Assembly (NCBI RefSeq): GCF_003073475.1 | Contig: NZ_CP029033.1 | Location: 1,612,001-1,676,000 of the forward strand | Length of the DNA: 64,000 nt | Reading direction: 5' to 3' | From: Actinobaculum sp. 313 | Lineage (GTDB): Bacteria; Actinomycetota; Actinomycetes; Actinomycetales; Actinomycetaceae | Shown here: positions 18,643-28,449 of the stretch, in pieces | Position numbering within the stretch: the first letter of the stretch is position 1 | Layout: each line of letters begins with the position of its first letter | The notes under the pieces: model-generated | What the model was told of the DNA's origin: nothing | Seen by the model: the letters and a program-made list of their open reading frames with translations, nothing else | Database searches by the model: none | Program-made: the position numbers and the translations under genes

Positions 18643-19458
18643 ATGAGTACCTCGAATGCTGCGCCCATCAGACGTGTGCGCGTTCATCACTTGCGCGAAA
18701 TGAAAGAGCGCCGTGAACCTATCACCATGTTGACCTGCTATGACGCAATCACTGCGCGGATTTTTGACGCCCAGGGCGTAGACGCGCTGCTTGTCGGTGA
18801 CTCGTACGGCAACACCATGCTCGGCTACCCGTCCACCATTCCTGTGTCCTTGGAGGAGATGATGACTGCAACCGCGGCTGTCGGCCGCGGTACACAACGT
18901 GCCTTCGTCATCGCGGATATGCCTTTCGGTTCGTATGAGGAGTCGCCTGCCCAAGCGGTGCGCTCGGCGGTTCGCCTCATGAAGGCCGGCGCCGAGGCCG
19001 TAAAACTCGAAGGAGGTACCCGGCAGGCCGACACGATTGCCCGCATCACCGGAGCCGGTATCCCCGTCGTCGGTCATATCGGCTTTACCCCGCAGTCAGA
19101 ATCCAGCCTGGGAGGACCACGGGTGCAGGGGCGTACCGAGAATACGGAGACGCAACTGATCGACGACGCTGTGGCGGTCCAGGATGCCGGCGCCGTCGTC
19201 GTCGTCCTGGAAATGGTACCCGCGCGGCTCGCCGCAAAGATCACAAAGATACTGACGATTCCCACCATCGGGATCGGCGCAGGCGCCGGATGCGACGGAC
19301 AGGTGTTGGTGTGGACGGACATGGCCGGCATGGCATCATGGACGCCGCGGTTTTCAAAGACTTTCGGCAACGTGGGTGAGGCCTTGCGCGAAGCTGCGAC
19401 CAACTACTGTCGCGCGGTCAAAGAACGCCAGTTCCCGGAGGAACAACACAGTTTCTGA
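18643..19458 (+). CDS. panB: 3-methyl-2-oxobutanoate hydroxymethyltransferase
   Basis: First committed step of pantothenate synthesis: transfers a hydroxymethyl group from methylene-tetrahydrofolate to ketoisovalerate. The 271-residue length is normal. Motifs seen: MLTCYDAITARIFD, the metal-site stretch LLVGDSYGNTMLGY, GAEAVKLEGG, GHIGFTPQ, the catalytic glutamate in VVLEMVPA, and IPTIGIGAGAGCDGQVLV. The ATG at 18643 follows CCAAGGAGAGTCG; the open frame continues upstream for 136 codons without family sequence. No other pan genes are in the window. The map gene follows on the same strand after a gap of about 260 bases that holds nothing recognised. Confidence 0.96.
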   Translation: MSTSNAAPIRRVRVHHLREMKERREPITMLTCYDAITARIFDAQGVDALLVGDSYGNTMLGYPSTIPVSLEEMMTATAAVGRGTQRAFVIADMPFGSYEESPAQAVRSAVRLMKAGAEAVKLEGGTRQADTIARITGAGIPVVGHIGFTPQSESSLGGPRVQGRTENTETQLIDDAVAVQDAGAVVVVLEMVPARLAAKITKILTIPTIGIGAGAGCDGQVLVWTDMAGMASWTPRFSKTFGNVGEALREAATNYCRAVKERQFPEEQHSF

Positions 19459-19721
19459 ACGCGGTCACGGTCTTCAGAAACGGTCCCGCGCGTGGTCACA
19501 GTAGTGCGCTCACTGCAGTCATGGCTCCGTGGCAGCCAACGCACCGCGTGCCGCAGCGGGCAGATTGCCTCGCGGATACCAATGCCTCGACGCTGCCATC
19601 CGATTTCTCCGATGGGTACCCTCGGGTGGCGCTCGCTGCGTATGGAGGCCATCGGTGCCCCACCAGCACCTTCGGCGGCGAGTGACGCCCGATGACGAGT
19701 GAAAGGCATAGACTTAGCCTC

Positions 19722-20621
19722 ATGTTGGCAGATCGAGCCCCTTTGGGCACTCTTGTTCCCGGAAAACTCTCCCCTTCTCGTCATGTCCCCGCCACCATTT
19801 CACGTCCGGAATACATGTTCCATGACGGTCCGGAAGTGGTAACAGCGTCGGATATCAAGGATGCAGAGATGATCGAGCGTATTCGGGAAGCAGGCCGCAT
19901 TGCCGCCGATGCGCTCTACGAGGCCGGCCGCGCAATTGCACCGGGCGTAACGACGGATGAATTGGACCGTATAGCCCACGAATACATGTGCGATCACGGC
20001 GCCTACCCTTCCTGCCTGGGCTACATGGGATTCCAGAAATCGATCTGCACCTCCATCAACGAGGTGATATGCCACGGCATCCCCGATTCCACGGTGCTAT
20101 CCGAAGGTGACATCATCAACCTTGATGTCACCGCATACAAGGACGGTGTGCATGGCGACACCAACGCAATGTTCTTGGTGGGTGACGTCGATGAGGAGTC
20201 GCGGCTGCTGTGCGAGCGCACGGCCACCTCCATGCTACGCGGTATCAAAGCTGTTAAGCCCGGCCGCCAGATTAACGTCATCGGGCGGGTTATCGAATCG
20301 TACGCCAAACGTTTCCAGTACGGCGTCGTCGAGGATTTCACCGGGCATGGAGTGGGTGAGGCATTCCATTCCGGCCTCATCGTGCCGCACTATGACGCCG
20401 CCCCGGCTTATGACACCGTCATGGAGCCCGGCATGGTTTTCACGATTGAACCAATGCTGACGCTTGGGGATATTGCGTGGGAGCAGTGGGACGACGGATG
20501 GACCGTCGTTACGAAAGACAGGGGTCGTACCGCCCAATGGGAGCACACGATTGTTGTGACCGACGACGGCGCGGAGATTCTGACGCTTCCGAGTACCCCG
20601 GATCTCGCCCCGCACCTGTGA
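19722..20621 (+). CDS. map: Methionine aminopeptidase, type 1 with N-terminal extension
   Basis: Removes the N-terminal methionine from new proteins, using a two-metal centre. About 299 residues. The N-terminal 45 residues ([21 protein letters not shown]) are the Pro-rich extension typical of the actinobacterial type 1c enzyme. The catalytic domain has all five metal ligands in order: the Asp pair in [16 protein letters not shown], His in GHGVGEAFH, Glu in FTIEPML and Glu in QWEHTIVV. The start at 19722 fits homologues; an in-frame ATG at 19692 adds 10 residues. Neither has a good ribosome-binding site, so leaderless translation is possible. Confidence 0.94.
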   Translation: MLADRAPLGTLVPGKLSPSRHVPATISRPEYMFHDGPEVVTASDIKDAEMIERIREAGRIAADALYEAGRAIAPGVTTDELDRIAHEYMCDHGAYPSCLGYMGFQKSICTSINEVICHGIPDSTVLSEGDIINLDVTAYKDGVHGDTNAMFLVGDVDEESRLLCERTATSMLRGIKAVKPGRQINVIGRVIESYAKRFQYGVVEDFTGHGVGEAFHSGLIVPHYDAAPAYDTVMEPGMVFTIEPMLTLGDIAWEQWDDGWTVVTKDRGRTAQWEHTIVVTDDGAEILTLPSTPDLAPHL

Positions 20622-20769
20622 CATCAGGGTGCGTCGCGTGCCCGCGCCGCACTCGAGACGATGGCGGTAAAGCACCCGGATCACAATCGGCGCAAAACGC
20701 GAGCGCATAAGGCGTCTCCTTCCATGCCCCATTTGCGGTAGTCTGCCAGTAGGACCGAAAGGAAACGTC

Positions 20770-21765
20770 ATGGCAGCATACCCGAGCAACATTGCTCTTG
20801 GAATTGACATCGGTGGGTCAGGCATCAAGGGCGCGCCTGTTGATCTGGAGACCGGCACTTTCTTCGCGCCGCGCCACCGCATCCCCACTCCGCAGCCGGC
20901 AACGCCCGAGGCCGTCGCGGCTACCGTTGCCGAGTTGGTGCAGCATTTCGATCCCGACGGTGAACTGCCTATCGGTATTGATCTGCCCGCACCGATCCTG
21001 GATGGAGTGATCCCCTCCATGGCAAACCTGGATAAGTCGTGGGCAGGTGTGAACGGGGACGAGCTCTTCGCAAACGTACTTGGCCGTCCGGTTACCCTAG
21101 TGAACGACGCCGACGCAGCGGGCTACGCAGAAGTGCGCTACGGAGCCGCTGTGGGACGTTCCGGACTGACCATCGTTCTTACGCTGGGTACCGGCATCGG
21201 TTCCGCGCTGGTGGTCAATGACGTGCTGGTTCCCAACACGGAGCTGGGTCATGTGGAACTCGACGGTTACGACGCCGAGACACGCGCTTCATCGGCGGTG
21301 TACGAGCGGGAGAAGCTGAGCTACAAGCAATGGGCGAAACGCCTGCAACGCTACCTCAGTTACCTGGAGGGGCTCTTCTTCCCATCGGTGTTCATTATTG
21401 GCGGCGGTATCAGCCGGAAGTCTGAGAAGTTCCTGCCGCTGATCGACACCCGTGCGCCCCTGATTCCCGCCCGATTACTGAATACTGCGGGTATTGTCGG
21501 CTCGGCGCTTCTGGCCGCAGAAGCCGTGGGCCGAGCTCCGGGGACGATCACCCCACTGCCGCCTTTGCCGGAGAAAGCGGATGAGGGCAGGAAAGCGGAT
21601 GCGCCTCGTCGCACGAAGGCGAAGAAGGTCGGCTCACGCAAGAAGAACACATCCAAGGCGGGCAAGTTCACCTCCGAGTCCAACAAGGGCAATAGATCCA
21701 AGCAAAGTTCCACGTCCAAGAAGGACAAGGTCAAAAAAGCAAAGAAGAAGCAGAAGAAGGCGTGA
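20770..21765 (+). CDS. ppgK: Polyphosphate glucokinase with lysine-rich tail
   Basis: Phosphorylates glucose using inorganic polyphosphate (and usually ATP). The ROK-type kinase core occupies about residues 1-262: phosphate loop [53 protein letters not shown] and [10 protein letters not shown]. The following 70 residues are unusual: the last 58 hold 20 lysines mixed with Ser, Arg and Thr, and end in [10 protein letters not shown]. This tail resembles histone-H1-like basic tails and could bind polyphosphate or nucleic acid; that is inference. The start is supported by GACCGAAAGGAAACGTC. The tail keeps normal codon use, with no sign of a frameshift in it. Confidence 0.94.
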   Translation: MAAYPSNIALGIDIGGSGIKGAPVDLETGTFFAPRHRIPTPQPATPEAVAATVAELVQHFDPDGELPIGIDLPAPILDGVIPSMANLDKSWAGVNGDELFANVLGRPVTLVNDADAAGYAEVRYGAAVGRSGLTIVLTLGTGIGSALVVNDVLVPNTELGHVELDGYDAETRASSAVYEREKLSYKQWAKRLQRYLSYLEGLFFPSVFIIGGGISRKSEKFLPLIDTRAPLIPARLLNTAGIVGSALLAAEAVGRAPGTITPLPPLPEKADEGRKADAPRRTKAKKVGSRKKNTSKAGKFTSESNKGNRSKQSSTSKKDKVKKAKKKQKKA

Positions 21766-21769
21766 AAGC

Positions 21770-21811
21770 AGTGATAGCGCAGCGCCGGTCAGTGATACCG
21801 CAGCGCCGGTG
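21770..21811. repeat. Two-copy 21-bp tandem repeat
   Basis: The 21-base unit at 21770-21790 is repeated at 21791-21811 with two differences. It begins five bases after the ppgK stop, in the space between ppgK and the convergent RNase P RNA gene. No function is apparent. Confidence 0.7.
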
Positions 21812-21871
21812 GCACCGCGTTCATTGCGACATCTACAGCCGCGCACCGCTCTGGTCTGCGCCACCATGCGA

Positions 21872-22248
21872 GCGAATGAGTCGGCCGATACGCCGGGTTC
21901 TGTTCCGCCCGAAAACCGGGCGGCGGCGGCCATCCATCTAGGTCGCGTGTTACCACGAGACTCGAGCAGTCCACCCGCGCGCTAAGCGGGACGCCTCAAA
22001 CGCGCGCTGTCTGACCTTGCTCCCGGTGGGGCTTGCCGTGCCGTCGCGGTCACCCGCAACGCGGTGGTCTCTTACACCACCGTTTCACCCTTACCTCGGC
22101 CGCAGCCGCGGCGGTCTATTCTCTGTGGCGCTATCCCGCGGGTCGCCCCGGGTGGGCGTTACCCACCACCGTTCCCTATGGAGCCCGGACGTTCCTCGGG
22201 GCCCGCAGATTCCCGCAGGCCACGCGGCCGCCTGGCCGACTCATTCGC
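21872..22248 (-). ncRNA. rnpB: RNase P RNA, bacterial type A
   Basis: Catalytic RNA that matures tRNA 5' ends. On the minus strand the 5' end GCGAATGAGTCGGCC pairs perfectly with the 3' end GGCCGACTCATTCGC, forming the closing P1 helix of 15 bp. Between them are the conserved parts: GAGGAACGTCCGGGCTCC near the 5' end, GGGTGAAACGGTG, and CAGAACCCGGCGTATCGGCC at the 3' end that forms P4 and the CCA-binding loop. The length of about 377 bases is normal. Ends are set from the P1 helix and may be off by a few bases. All open frames across this span are accidental. Confidence 0.93.
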
Positions 22249-22420
22249 CCTGTCATCGTAGTCCACCAGAAGCCCGTCGGGAAACTGTGCGGTGAGGTCC
22301 TCCGGCCGATCAATACACACGGCGTTGACCGCAGGGCACCTGTTTCACACCATCCGGTTTGCCTGGCCTGCTTACGGGCACCTATCAACTCGCGTTACGC
22401 CGCCTCGTATACCTGACTCC
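22249..22420. other. Spacer upstream of rnpB
   Basis: About 170 bases between rnpB and the hairpin after the coiled-coil gene. It should hold the rnpB promoter on the minus strand. A 35-codon minus-strand stretch runs through it into rnpB without a stop but has no start signal or detectable family features. Confidence 0.4.
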
Positions 22421-22439
22421 GCGCGTCGGCTTGACGCGC
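22421..22439 (-). terminator. Hairpin after the coiled-coil/Nif3 operon
   Basis: GCGCGTC and GACGCGC form a perfect 7-bp stem around a 5-base loop, starting two bases after the stop codon of the upstream gene. It has no T-tract, so it is a weak terminator candidate. Confidence 0.45.
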
Positions 22440-22440
22440 T

Positions 22441-23181
22441 CTAGTTCGGCAAACGGACGATAATGCAGTCGTAGTCCTCCGACAGATAGATCTCATCTTC
22501 CGGTGCCGACTTGATCTGCGCTACTTCTACCGGTGACAGCGTAATACCCGCTCCGGTCTGCCCGTTGGGTCGCATCCCGAGCACCGCGTAGCCGCCAGTG
22601 GCCCGTGCCCGTTCGTACACGGTTTTCAGATCCTCGGCCAGCGGCGTAAACAGGCGTTCACGCTCGGCCTTCAGTTTCTCCTGCTGAGCGGTAATTCCCT
22701 CAACAACATCCTCCAATTCGGCGCGCCGGGCAAGAATCTCATCCTTGAGCCGCGAAATCTCACCCCGCAGCGTCGAAACGTTCTCCTCGCTTTCCTCGAG
22801 GAAGGCAAGCGCCTCAAATTCCGTATCGGAGGCGCGCGCAAGAATCTCTCGCAGGCCTGCGATCTCTGCCTGCAGTGCTACCAGGTCACGTGAAGTCAAC
22901 CCTTCGCCTGAGTTCAGTTGCCCTTCCTTCGTCTCGATGTCTTGCTGCAGTGCGGCACTCTTCGCCTCGGCCGCGGTCAACTCTTGCTGCGCCTGTGCCA
23001 CTCGTTCCTCTGCGGCCTGCAGCTCGCGCCCTTTGGCCGCCGCGCCGTTCATCATGCCGACCAACTCCTGGCGTAAGGGATGTTTCTTGTTGTCCCGTTC
23101 GAGGCGGGCGATCTGGGAATCCAGTTCGGCAACCTCCAGGAGCTGCCTCTGATCGGATGCGGGTGCCTGTGCCATGTTCAC
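22441..23181 (-). CDS. Coiled-coil protein of the C4 zinc-ribbon (CT398-like) family, zinc site lost
   Basis: A 246-residue protein: a long antiparallel coiled coil (about residues 12-185, rich in Glu, Ala, Gln and Leu) followed by a small C-terminal domain. Family members pair this coiled coil with a zinc ribbon of two CxxC pairs. Here the matching region (GMRPNGQTGAGITLSPVEV and EIYLSEDYDCIIVR) keeps only one cysteine, so zinc cannot be bound in the usual way. The function of the family is not settled. GTG at 23181 is chosen because it overlaps the Nif3 stop (GTGA); an ATG lies two codons later. It is translationally coupled to the Nif3-like gene. Confidence 0.85.
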   Translation of the reverse strand: MNMAQAPASDQRQLLEVAELDSQIARLERDNKKHPLRQELVGMMNGAAAKGRELQAAEERVAQAQQELTAAEAKSAALQQDIETKEGQLNSGEGLTSRDLVALQAEIAGLREILARASDTEFEALAFLEESEENVSTLRGEISRLKDEILARRAELEDVVEGITAQQEKLKAERERLFTPLAEDLKTVYERARATGGYAVLGMRPNGQTGAGITLSPVEVAQIKSAPEDEIYLSEDYDCIIVRLPN

Positions 23182-23993
23182 GACCTTAGCGAAAGGGACC
23201 AGGGATCGGTAGGAATCTCAGAAATATACATGTCGTTAATATCCAGACCCGGCAGGTGCGCGGCAAGCCTCGTTGCCATAATCGGCAGCAATGGCCACTC
23301 ACTTGCCCAATGCGTAGCGCAGACAAGCGAACAGCCGCCATTCCACAGGTGATCCGTTGCCGGGTGATGGCGCAGATCGGCCGTCACGTACACATCCGCT
23401 CCGGCCGCATTGGCATTATCAAGGAGTGAATCACCCGATCCGGAGCAAATGGCCACTCGTCGTATCGGGCGTTGCAAGTCACCGCCCACGAGCACACCCG
23501 CCGGCACCCGCGGAAGTACCTCTTCAACATGCCGCGCGAATTCCTCCAACGTCAATGCCTGCTCAAGTGTGCCGACCCCGCCTATGCCGGTCTCTTCATC
23601 AAGCGGCGCCTCGATGCTCACGCCTAACAGCTCGGCGAGCGCCGCCGTCGATGCGGCGACATCGGCATTCGTATGCGCCGAGAAGAGGGCCACTCCACCG
23701 CGGATCAGCGAGGTGACCCACCGTCCCTTACCCGTCGTAGCGGCCACTGAGTGAGTACCGCGCAGATATAGCGGATGATGAGTAATGAGCATATCGACGC
23801 CGCGTTCCAGGGCCTCATCCACAGTTGCCTGTGCCGGATCGACGGCGAAGCCTATACTCCTCACACTGGCGGCCGGGTCACCCACCGATAGGCCGACGCG
23901 GTCCCATGCCTCACAGGTATCGGGAGGAAATAACGCATCCATCACCGCTACTACATCGCCTACGGTTATGGGCGCAGAGCCGGACTCAGTCAT
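23178..23993 (-). CDS. Nif3-like dinuclear metal centre protein
   Basis: A 271-residue member of the Nif3/YbgI (GTP cyclohydrolase I type 2-like) family, which forms toroidal hexamers with a two-metal site. Metal-ligand motifs seen: ITHHPLYLRG near residue 70, AHTNAD near residue 105, and the C-terminal GDSLLDNANAAGADVYVTAD and CATHWASEWP. The natural substrate of this family is unresolved; GTP cyclohydrolase activity has been claimed for some members. It overlaps the next gene by four bases, and this pairing with a coiled-coil/zinc-ribbon protein is a conserved actinobacterial arrangement. Confidence 0.93.
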   Translation of the reverse strand: MTESGSAPITVGDVVAVMDALFPPDTCEAWDRVGLSVGDPAASVRSIGFAVDPAQATVDEALERGVDMLITHHPLYLRGTHSVAATTGKGRWVTSLIRGGVALFSAHTNADVAASTAALAELLGVSIEAPLDEETGIGGVGTLEQALTLEEFARHVEEVLPRVPAGVLVGGDLQRPIRRVAICSGSGDSLLDNANAAGADVYVTADLRHHPATDHLWNGGCSLVCATHWASEWPLLPIMATRLAAHLPGLDINDMYISEIPTDPWSLSLRS

Positions 23994-24314
23994 GCAATAA
24001 GCCTACCGGCTCAAAGACGTTTAGACAGCACTGCCCCGCATTGCGACCCATCACCGCAGGCGGCGCTGACAGTGCCGAGCACGGCCATACCCCTCGTCGG
24101 CCCGACGCCGCCCGACGCTACCCGGCGCCAACCCGCCAAGAATGTCGCATCACCGGGCTAGCACTGCCGATTGTTCGAGTAGGTATCTTGCCCGCACCTG
24201 CGCAATCACATACAACTCGGCCGCACGAGAAATCCATACCGCTTTGCTTGCGGCTCGGCTCACCGCCCAGTAACATGAGTGTTGTCACACATACCGGGTA
24301 ACAAAGGAGGCACG
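23994..24314. other. Divergent intergenic region before the PadR gene
   Basis: About 320 bases between the divergent Nif3-like and PadR-type genes. No gene is supported. Just before the PadR start, TGTTGTC (24281-24287) and GGTAACA (24298-24304) make an imperfect inverted repeat, which could be a PadR operator since such regulators often control their own operon; two mismatches make this tentative. The AAAGGAGG at 24303-24310 is a near-ideal Shine-Dalgarno for the PadR gene. Confidence 0.4.
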
Positions 24315-24884
24315 GTGTCTGTTCGTCTCGCGTTGCTGTCGTTGCTTATCGAAGAGCCACGCGGCGTGTACCAGTTGCGCCAGCTCTTTGAGGAGCGCAC
24401 CACGTGGAATATCAATATTGGCCAGGTCTACCAGACCATGCAGCGTCTGGAGCGTGACGGCCTCGTCGAGTATGCCGACAGCGAAGGCCGTGCCGAATTG
24501 TTCCGGATCAGCGATACAGGGTATGAGGAACTCCAGCATTGGTGGGATACACCGACAACCGTTGATCGCTCGGAACGCGACGATCTAGTTATGAAGGTAG
24601 CTCTAGCTGTAACCATTCCCGGGATTAACGTGCAACGGCTCATTCAACAGCAACGCAATGCCACGTTGTCAGAGCTACGAGATGTCACCCGGCTTAAGCG
24701 CACCGATGACGACCCCACCTGGCAGCTCGTCTTAGACCGCCGCATTTTCGATCTCGAGGCCGAGGCGCGTTGGCTCGACCACATCGAGGGCGCTGCCGTG
24801 GCTGCAGCCGCTCGCCGAGCGCCGCTCGCCGCCGCTTCCTACGCCGAGGCCGATAATCCAACCCCCGCGGGTCGAAATCGCTGA
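24315..24884 (+). CDS. PadR-family transcriptional regulator
   Basis: A 189-residue regulator. The N-terminal winged helix (about residues 1-80) shows LALLSLLIEEPRGVYQLRQLF, the recognition region NIGQVYQTMQRLERDGLVEY and the wing AELFRISDTGYEEL. The C-terminal part (about 100-165) is helical and should dimerise. The GTG start at 24315 is fixed by AAAGGAGG five bases upstream. The ABC transporter genes follow 2 bases after its stop, so it heads their operon and most likely controls it; PadR proteins often repress efflux genes and release DNA on binding a drug or phenolic compound. The ligand is unknown. Confidence 0.92.
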   Translation: MSVRLALLSLLIEEPRGVYQLRQLFEERTTWNINIGQVYQTMQRLERDGLVEYADSEGRAELFRISDTGYEELQHWWDTPTTVDRSERDDLVMKVALAVTIPGINVQRLIQQQRNATLSELRDVTRLKRTDDDPTWQLVLDRRIFDLEAEARWLDHIEGAAVAAAARRAPLAAASYAEADNPTPAGRNR

Positions 24885-24886
24885 AC

Positions 24887-25618
24887 ATGACCGGTCGCGG
24901 CTCTTCCGCTCCGGTGTTGCGCCTCGAGCATGTCACACGTACCTTCGGCAGTGGGGTCACCACTGTCGTGGCTATTGACGATATCAATCTGACCGTTTCA
25001 CGCGGGGAACTCGTAGCTGTTATGGGCCCCTCCGGTTCGGGCAAGTCCACCCTATTGAACATTTGCGGTGCCCTCGACGTTCCCGATGTGGGGACCGTTA
25101 CGATTGATGGGACGAACCTCTCCGGGCTCTCACCTGCCGGTCGGGCACGGCTGCGACGTCGTCGGCTCGGATACGTGTTTCAGGACTTCAATCTCATCCC
25201 ATCTCTTACCGCAGTAGAAAACGTTACGCTTCCCTTGGAACTGGATCACGCGCCACGTGCGCAAGCACGCGAGGAAGCATGCAACGCACTTGACGACCTC
25301 GGGGTGCTGGACCTGGCTGATCGCTTCCCTGATGACATGTCCGGAGGTCAAAGGCAACGGGTTGCGATCGCGCGCGCAGTCGTGGGGACCCGTTCGTTAT
25401 TGCTGGCAGACGAGCCTACCGGCGCATTGGACTCCAGCACCGGAGACGCCGTCATGTCAGTTCTGCGCGAAAGGGTTGACGACGGTGCAGCCGGAGTTCT
25501 CGTCACTCATGAGGCGCGCCTGGCGGCGTGGGCTGATCGGACAATCTTCCTGCGCGACGGGCACATCACCGATGCCACGCGGTACGAGAGCTTTGAGAGC
25601 CTACTGGATCCATCATGA
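24887..25618 (+). CDS. ABC transporter ATPase, MacB/LolD type
   Basis: A 243-residue ATPase for the FtsX-type permease encoded next. All motifs are intact: Walker [10 protein letters not shown] near residue 47, Q-loop VFQDFNLIPSLTAVENV, signature [14 protein letters not shown], Walker B LLLADEPTGALD, and the switch His in VTHEA. The family expels peptides, lipids or antibiotics, or works in cell-envelope stress. It starts two bases after the PadR stop and its own stop overlaps the permease start (ATGA), so the three genes are one operon. Confidence 0.94.
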   Translation: MTGRGSSAPVLRLEHVTRTFGSGVTTVVAIDDINLTVSRGELVAVMGPSGSGKSTLLNICGALDVPDVGTVTIDGTNLSGLSPAGRARLRRRRLGYVFQDFNLIPSLTAVENVTLPLELDHAPRAQAREEACNALDDLGVLDLADRFPDDMSGGQRQRVAIARAVVGTRSLLLADEPTGALDSSTGDAVMSVLRERVDDGAAGVLVTHEARLAAWADRTIFLRDGHITDATRYESFESLLDPS

Positions 25619-28262
25619 ACCGCGCCGTCTGGCGCCTGGCCCGGCGCGAACTCACCCGTCACCGCATACGTAGTCTGTTCGCGCTGCTGCTGGTGGCGCT
25701 GCCGGTGGCCGCAATCAGTGCACTCGGTGTTGTAAGCACTAGTGTCAACAACCTCCAGTCCCAACTCGAGGAAAACGTACAGGCCACTATCCTTTATTTC
25801 GGGGTACCCGTCCACCAGGACCCCCTGGTTACGCCATCAACACGAGGGGCGGGCAACTACCCAGCTCCGTCGATGTACCGACGGCGGTCACACCTCTTAT
25901 CCCCGACGACGACATCGTGACGCTCGATGCCGACCTCACCGTCAAAATACGTTCTTCCACACAAGAGGTTTTCGCCACTCTGCGCCAAGTGGACACCCGT
26001 GATCTCACAGCCAGCACGCCCATTACAACCGGTGGACGACCGGGGAAGGGGGAAATCGCCCTGACGCAGGAGTACGCCCGCGAACTGGGCGTGCACATCG
26101 GTGACAGCGTGCAGCTCTACTACGACAGTCACTGGACTCGTGTTACCGTCGTCGGAATCGGTAGCAATCTTTTGGCCCCCGATCAGCTGGTGACAAACGA
26201 CGACACCCTAACGGTCGGTACGGCGAGGTGGATTATCACGGGTCCAACGCCCATTGACTGGGACACCGTCAAAGCGCTCAACGAACGTGGTTTTGTCGTT
26301 GAGTCCGCCTGGGTACTAGCCCATCCGCCGCCGCTCTCCAAGCAGTATCCCGATATTCTCGCTGATTCACAGGCAGGAGCCGGGGCTGGTTTCTCGATCA
26401 GCGACTGGCTGTGGACCGGTGGACTCGTAGCTGCCGGACTTGTCGAGATGGCACTGCTTATCACGCCTATCTTCACAGTGTCCGTCAAGCGGCAGACAAG
26501 ATCGATTGCGCTGACGGCAGCAATTGGTGCCACCACTAGGCAACAACGATTACTTGTGCTCCTCCAGGGAGCCATTCTCGGGTTCCTCGGCAGCGCCCTC
26601 GGTATCGGGATCGGGAGCACTGCCGCCATCGGCTATCTGCACCACCGCGAATTTCTACCAACCATCCCGTGGTTATGGCTAGTAGGAACGGCGTTGCTGG
26701 GACTATTTCTTGGAATTGTGTCCGCCTGGTTCCCCGCCCGTTCCGCTGGACAGATCAATGTCATTCGCGCTCTATCTGGTCGACGTGCCATCGCCACACA
26801 ACACGGACGGCGACACCAGTTCCGAAGATTTGTGTTCCCCGCTTTGATTGTCATCGGCGGACTCATTCAGCTCTTGGCAGTGCGCGAAACACGTTATCTG
26901 ACCTTCGTTGGCGGCACCGGTCTGTTCTTTCTTGGTCTCATAGGCTGCGCACCGCAATTCATTGCGCTAGCTGCCTACGCAACCTCACGAATCTCACTAC
27001 CCCTGCGCCTGGCAAGTCGCGAGGTGCGCCGTTCTTCTCACCGTACCGTGCCGGCGACCGCCGCTATACTCGGTGCAACACTAGTGACGAGTATGACTTT
27101 GGTTACGGTAACTTCGAACACCATGCAAAACTATGCCCGTCAGGCACGTGTCGGCCCGCAGGCCTCCATTCTCGTCGGCCCGCGCAATCTCGACTTGGCC
27201 ACCGACGCCGACTACCGGCAGCTGACAGCCGCACGCGAACGCGTTGAGGAGATCGTCGGCCCTTCGGCCACCGCACCTCTATATGCGGTGTGGGACTCCA
27301 CCCATATGACATATCTGTTAGCCGATATTCCGCCGGAACAGGAATGCCCGCTGTACACCATCCCCAATGCCGATGAGACCCCCGCAATCGAAAAGCAGTA
27401 CACGGATGATCCAAGGTGCGAGAGCTTCTTCAACAATTCCTGGTGGGAGAGGCCCGAGTTGCCCAGCCCTGATGACGGCATCCTTGCTCTCGTAGACGAT
27501 GGAAACTACCTGGAGACAAGTGGCCTGCTTACTGACACGCAACTCGCGCAAGCCCGGAGGACTCTCGCGGAAGGCGGCGTGGTGCTCTACGAGTCCAATG
27601 CCATCGTCGAGGGCAGGGCCACCATGCAATTGTGGGGTTGGGACGGTAGCAACAACGAGCAAATCCTATTGGAGCAGATGCAACTACCCGCGGTCCACGC
27701 GCTTCCCTATACCTTCCCCTACATGGTGCTCAGTCCGGCAGCAATCGAACAATTCGGACTGACACCGGTTCAAGTCGGCACACTCATCGTGCCCAAGAAT
27801 CCGCCGGACGCCTTCGAAGCTGATGAGGTTCGTAGCACAATTCGCGCGGAGTACAGCCTTTTGAGGGCAATCGTATCCCAACAGCGTCCCGTCGAAGTAC
27901 TAACTCCTTTCCTACTCAGTGCCCTCATCCTCTTCATTCTGATAGGCGCAGTGCTCCTGGTGCTCGCTCTCGCCAGCCAGGAAACTCGTGACGACCTCGG
28001 CACCATGGATGCCGTTGGTGCTCCCCCCGCACTGCGCCGCCGTTACGCGGCCGCCCAGTCCACCTTGATCGCCTTGGCATGCAGTCCGATCGGAATTCTG
28101 GGCGGAATCTACGCGGGCGCCCTGAGTGTGCACATAACCGCGTCGGAGTTACACATCCCCTGGCCACTCATCCCGCTGATCGTGCTGATGCCCCTGCTCG
28201 CGGCTTTCACCGGTGCCTGCGCCGCGCCGCGGCGTCCACGCCTGACCCGGCGCAGGGACTAG
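25615..28262 (+). CDS. FtsX-type ABC transporter permease (frameshifted as assembled)
   Basis: Membrane partner of the ATPase encoded upstream. The first frame (25615-25920) gives an N-terminal helix LFALLLVALPVAAISALGVV and leaves the proper frame near residue 70. The second frame continues without interruption to 28262 with a periplasmic-type region, a helix bundle near the middle (LVAAGLVEMALLITPIF onwards), another extracytoplasmic region and C-terminal helices, as in a two-FtsX-domain permease. Adding one C to the CCCCC run at 25821-25825 joins them into about 882 residues, and the span is 3n-1 bases. The second frame has a GTG that gene finders may use as a start, but it is inside the protein. 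Confidence 0.88.
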
Positions 28263-28449
28263 ATATCGTCGCACACACAGATGCGGATAGGCGAGCCACC
28301 GACGGAGGCACGACTCTCCTGGAGAGTCACGGCCGCACAGAACGTGCCCGCATAGAACCTGGGCGTTCACGAAATACTGAATACTGACGACGCAAGGGCA
28401 CCGGGCGGTGTCCCAACCGAAGCGAATGAGCTACCAGCGTCCACTGCGG

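Noticed and set aside
22241-22345. Coding-like minus-strand stretch (VNAVCIDRPEDLTAQF and onward) just upstream of rnpB
   Set aside because: It is bounded by a stop upstream, has no start or ribosome-binding site, and runs into rnpB. A fragment of a lost gene is possible but cannot be supported.
22033-22416. Open frames across rnpB on both strands
   Set aside because: The region folds as RNase P RNA with a perfect 15-bp P1 helix and all conserved segments.
28100-28400. Small plus-strand frame following the FtsX-type permease
   Set aside because: No ribosome-binding site, overlaps the permease end, and ends without recognisable protein sequence.
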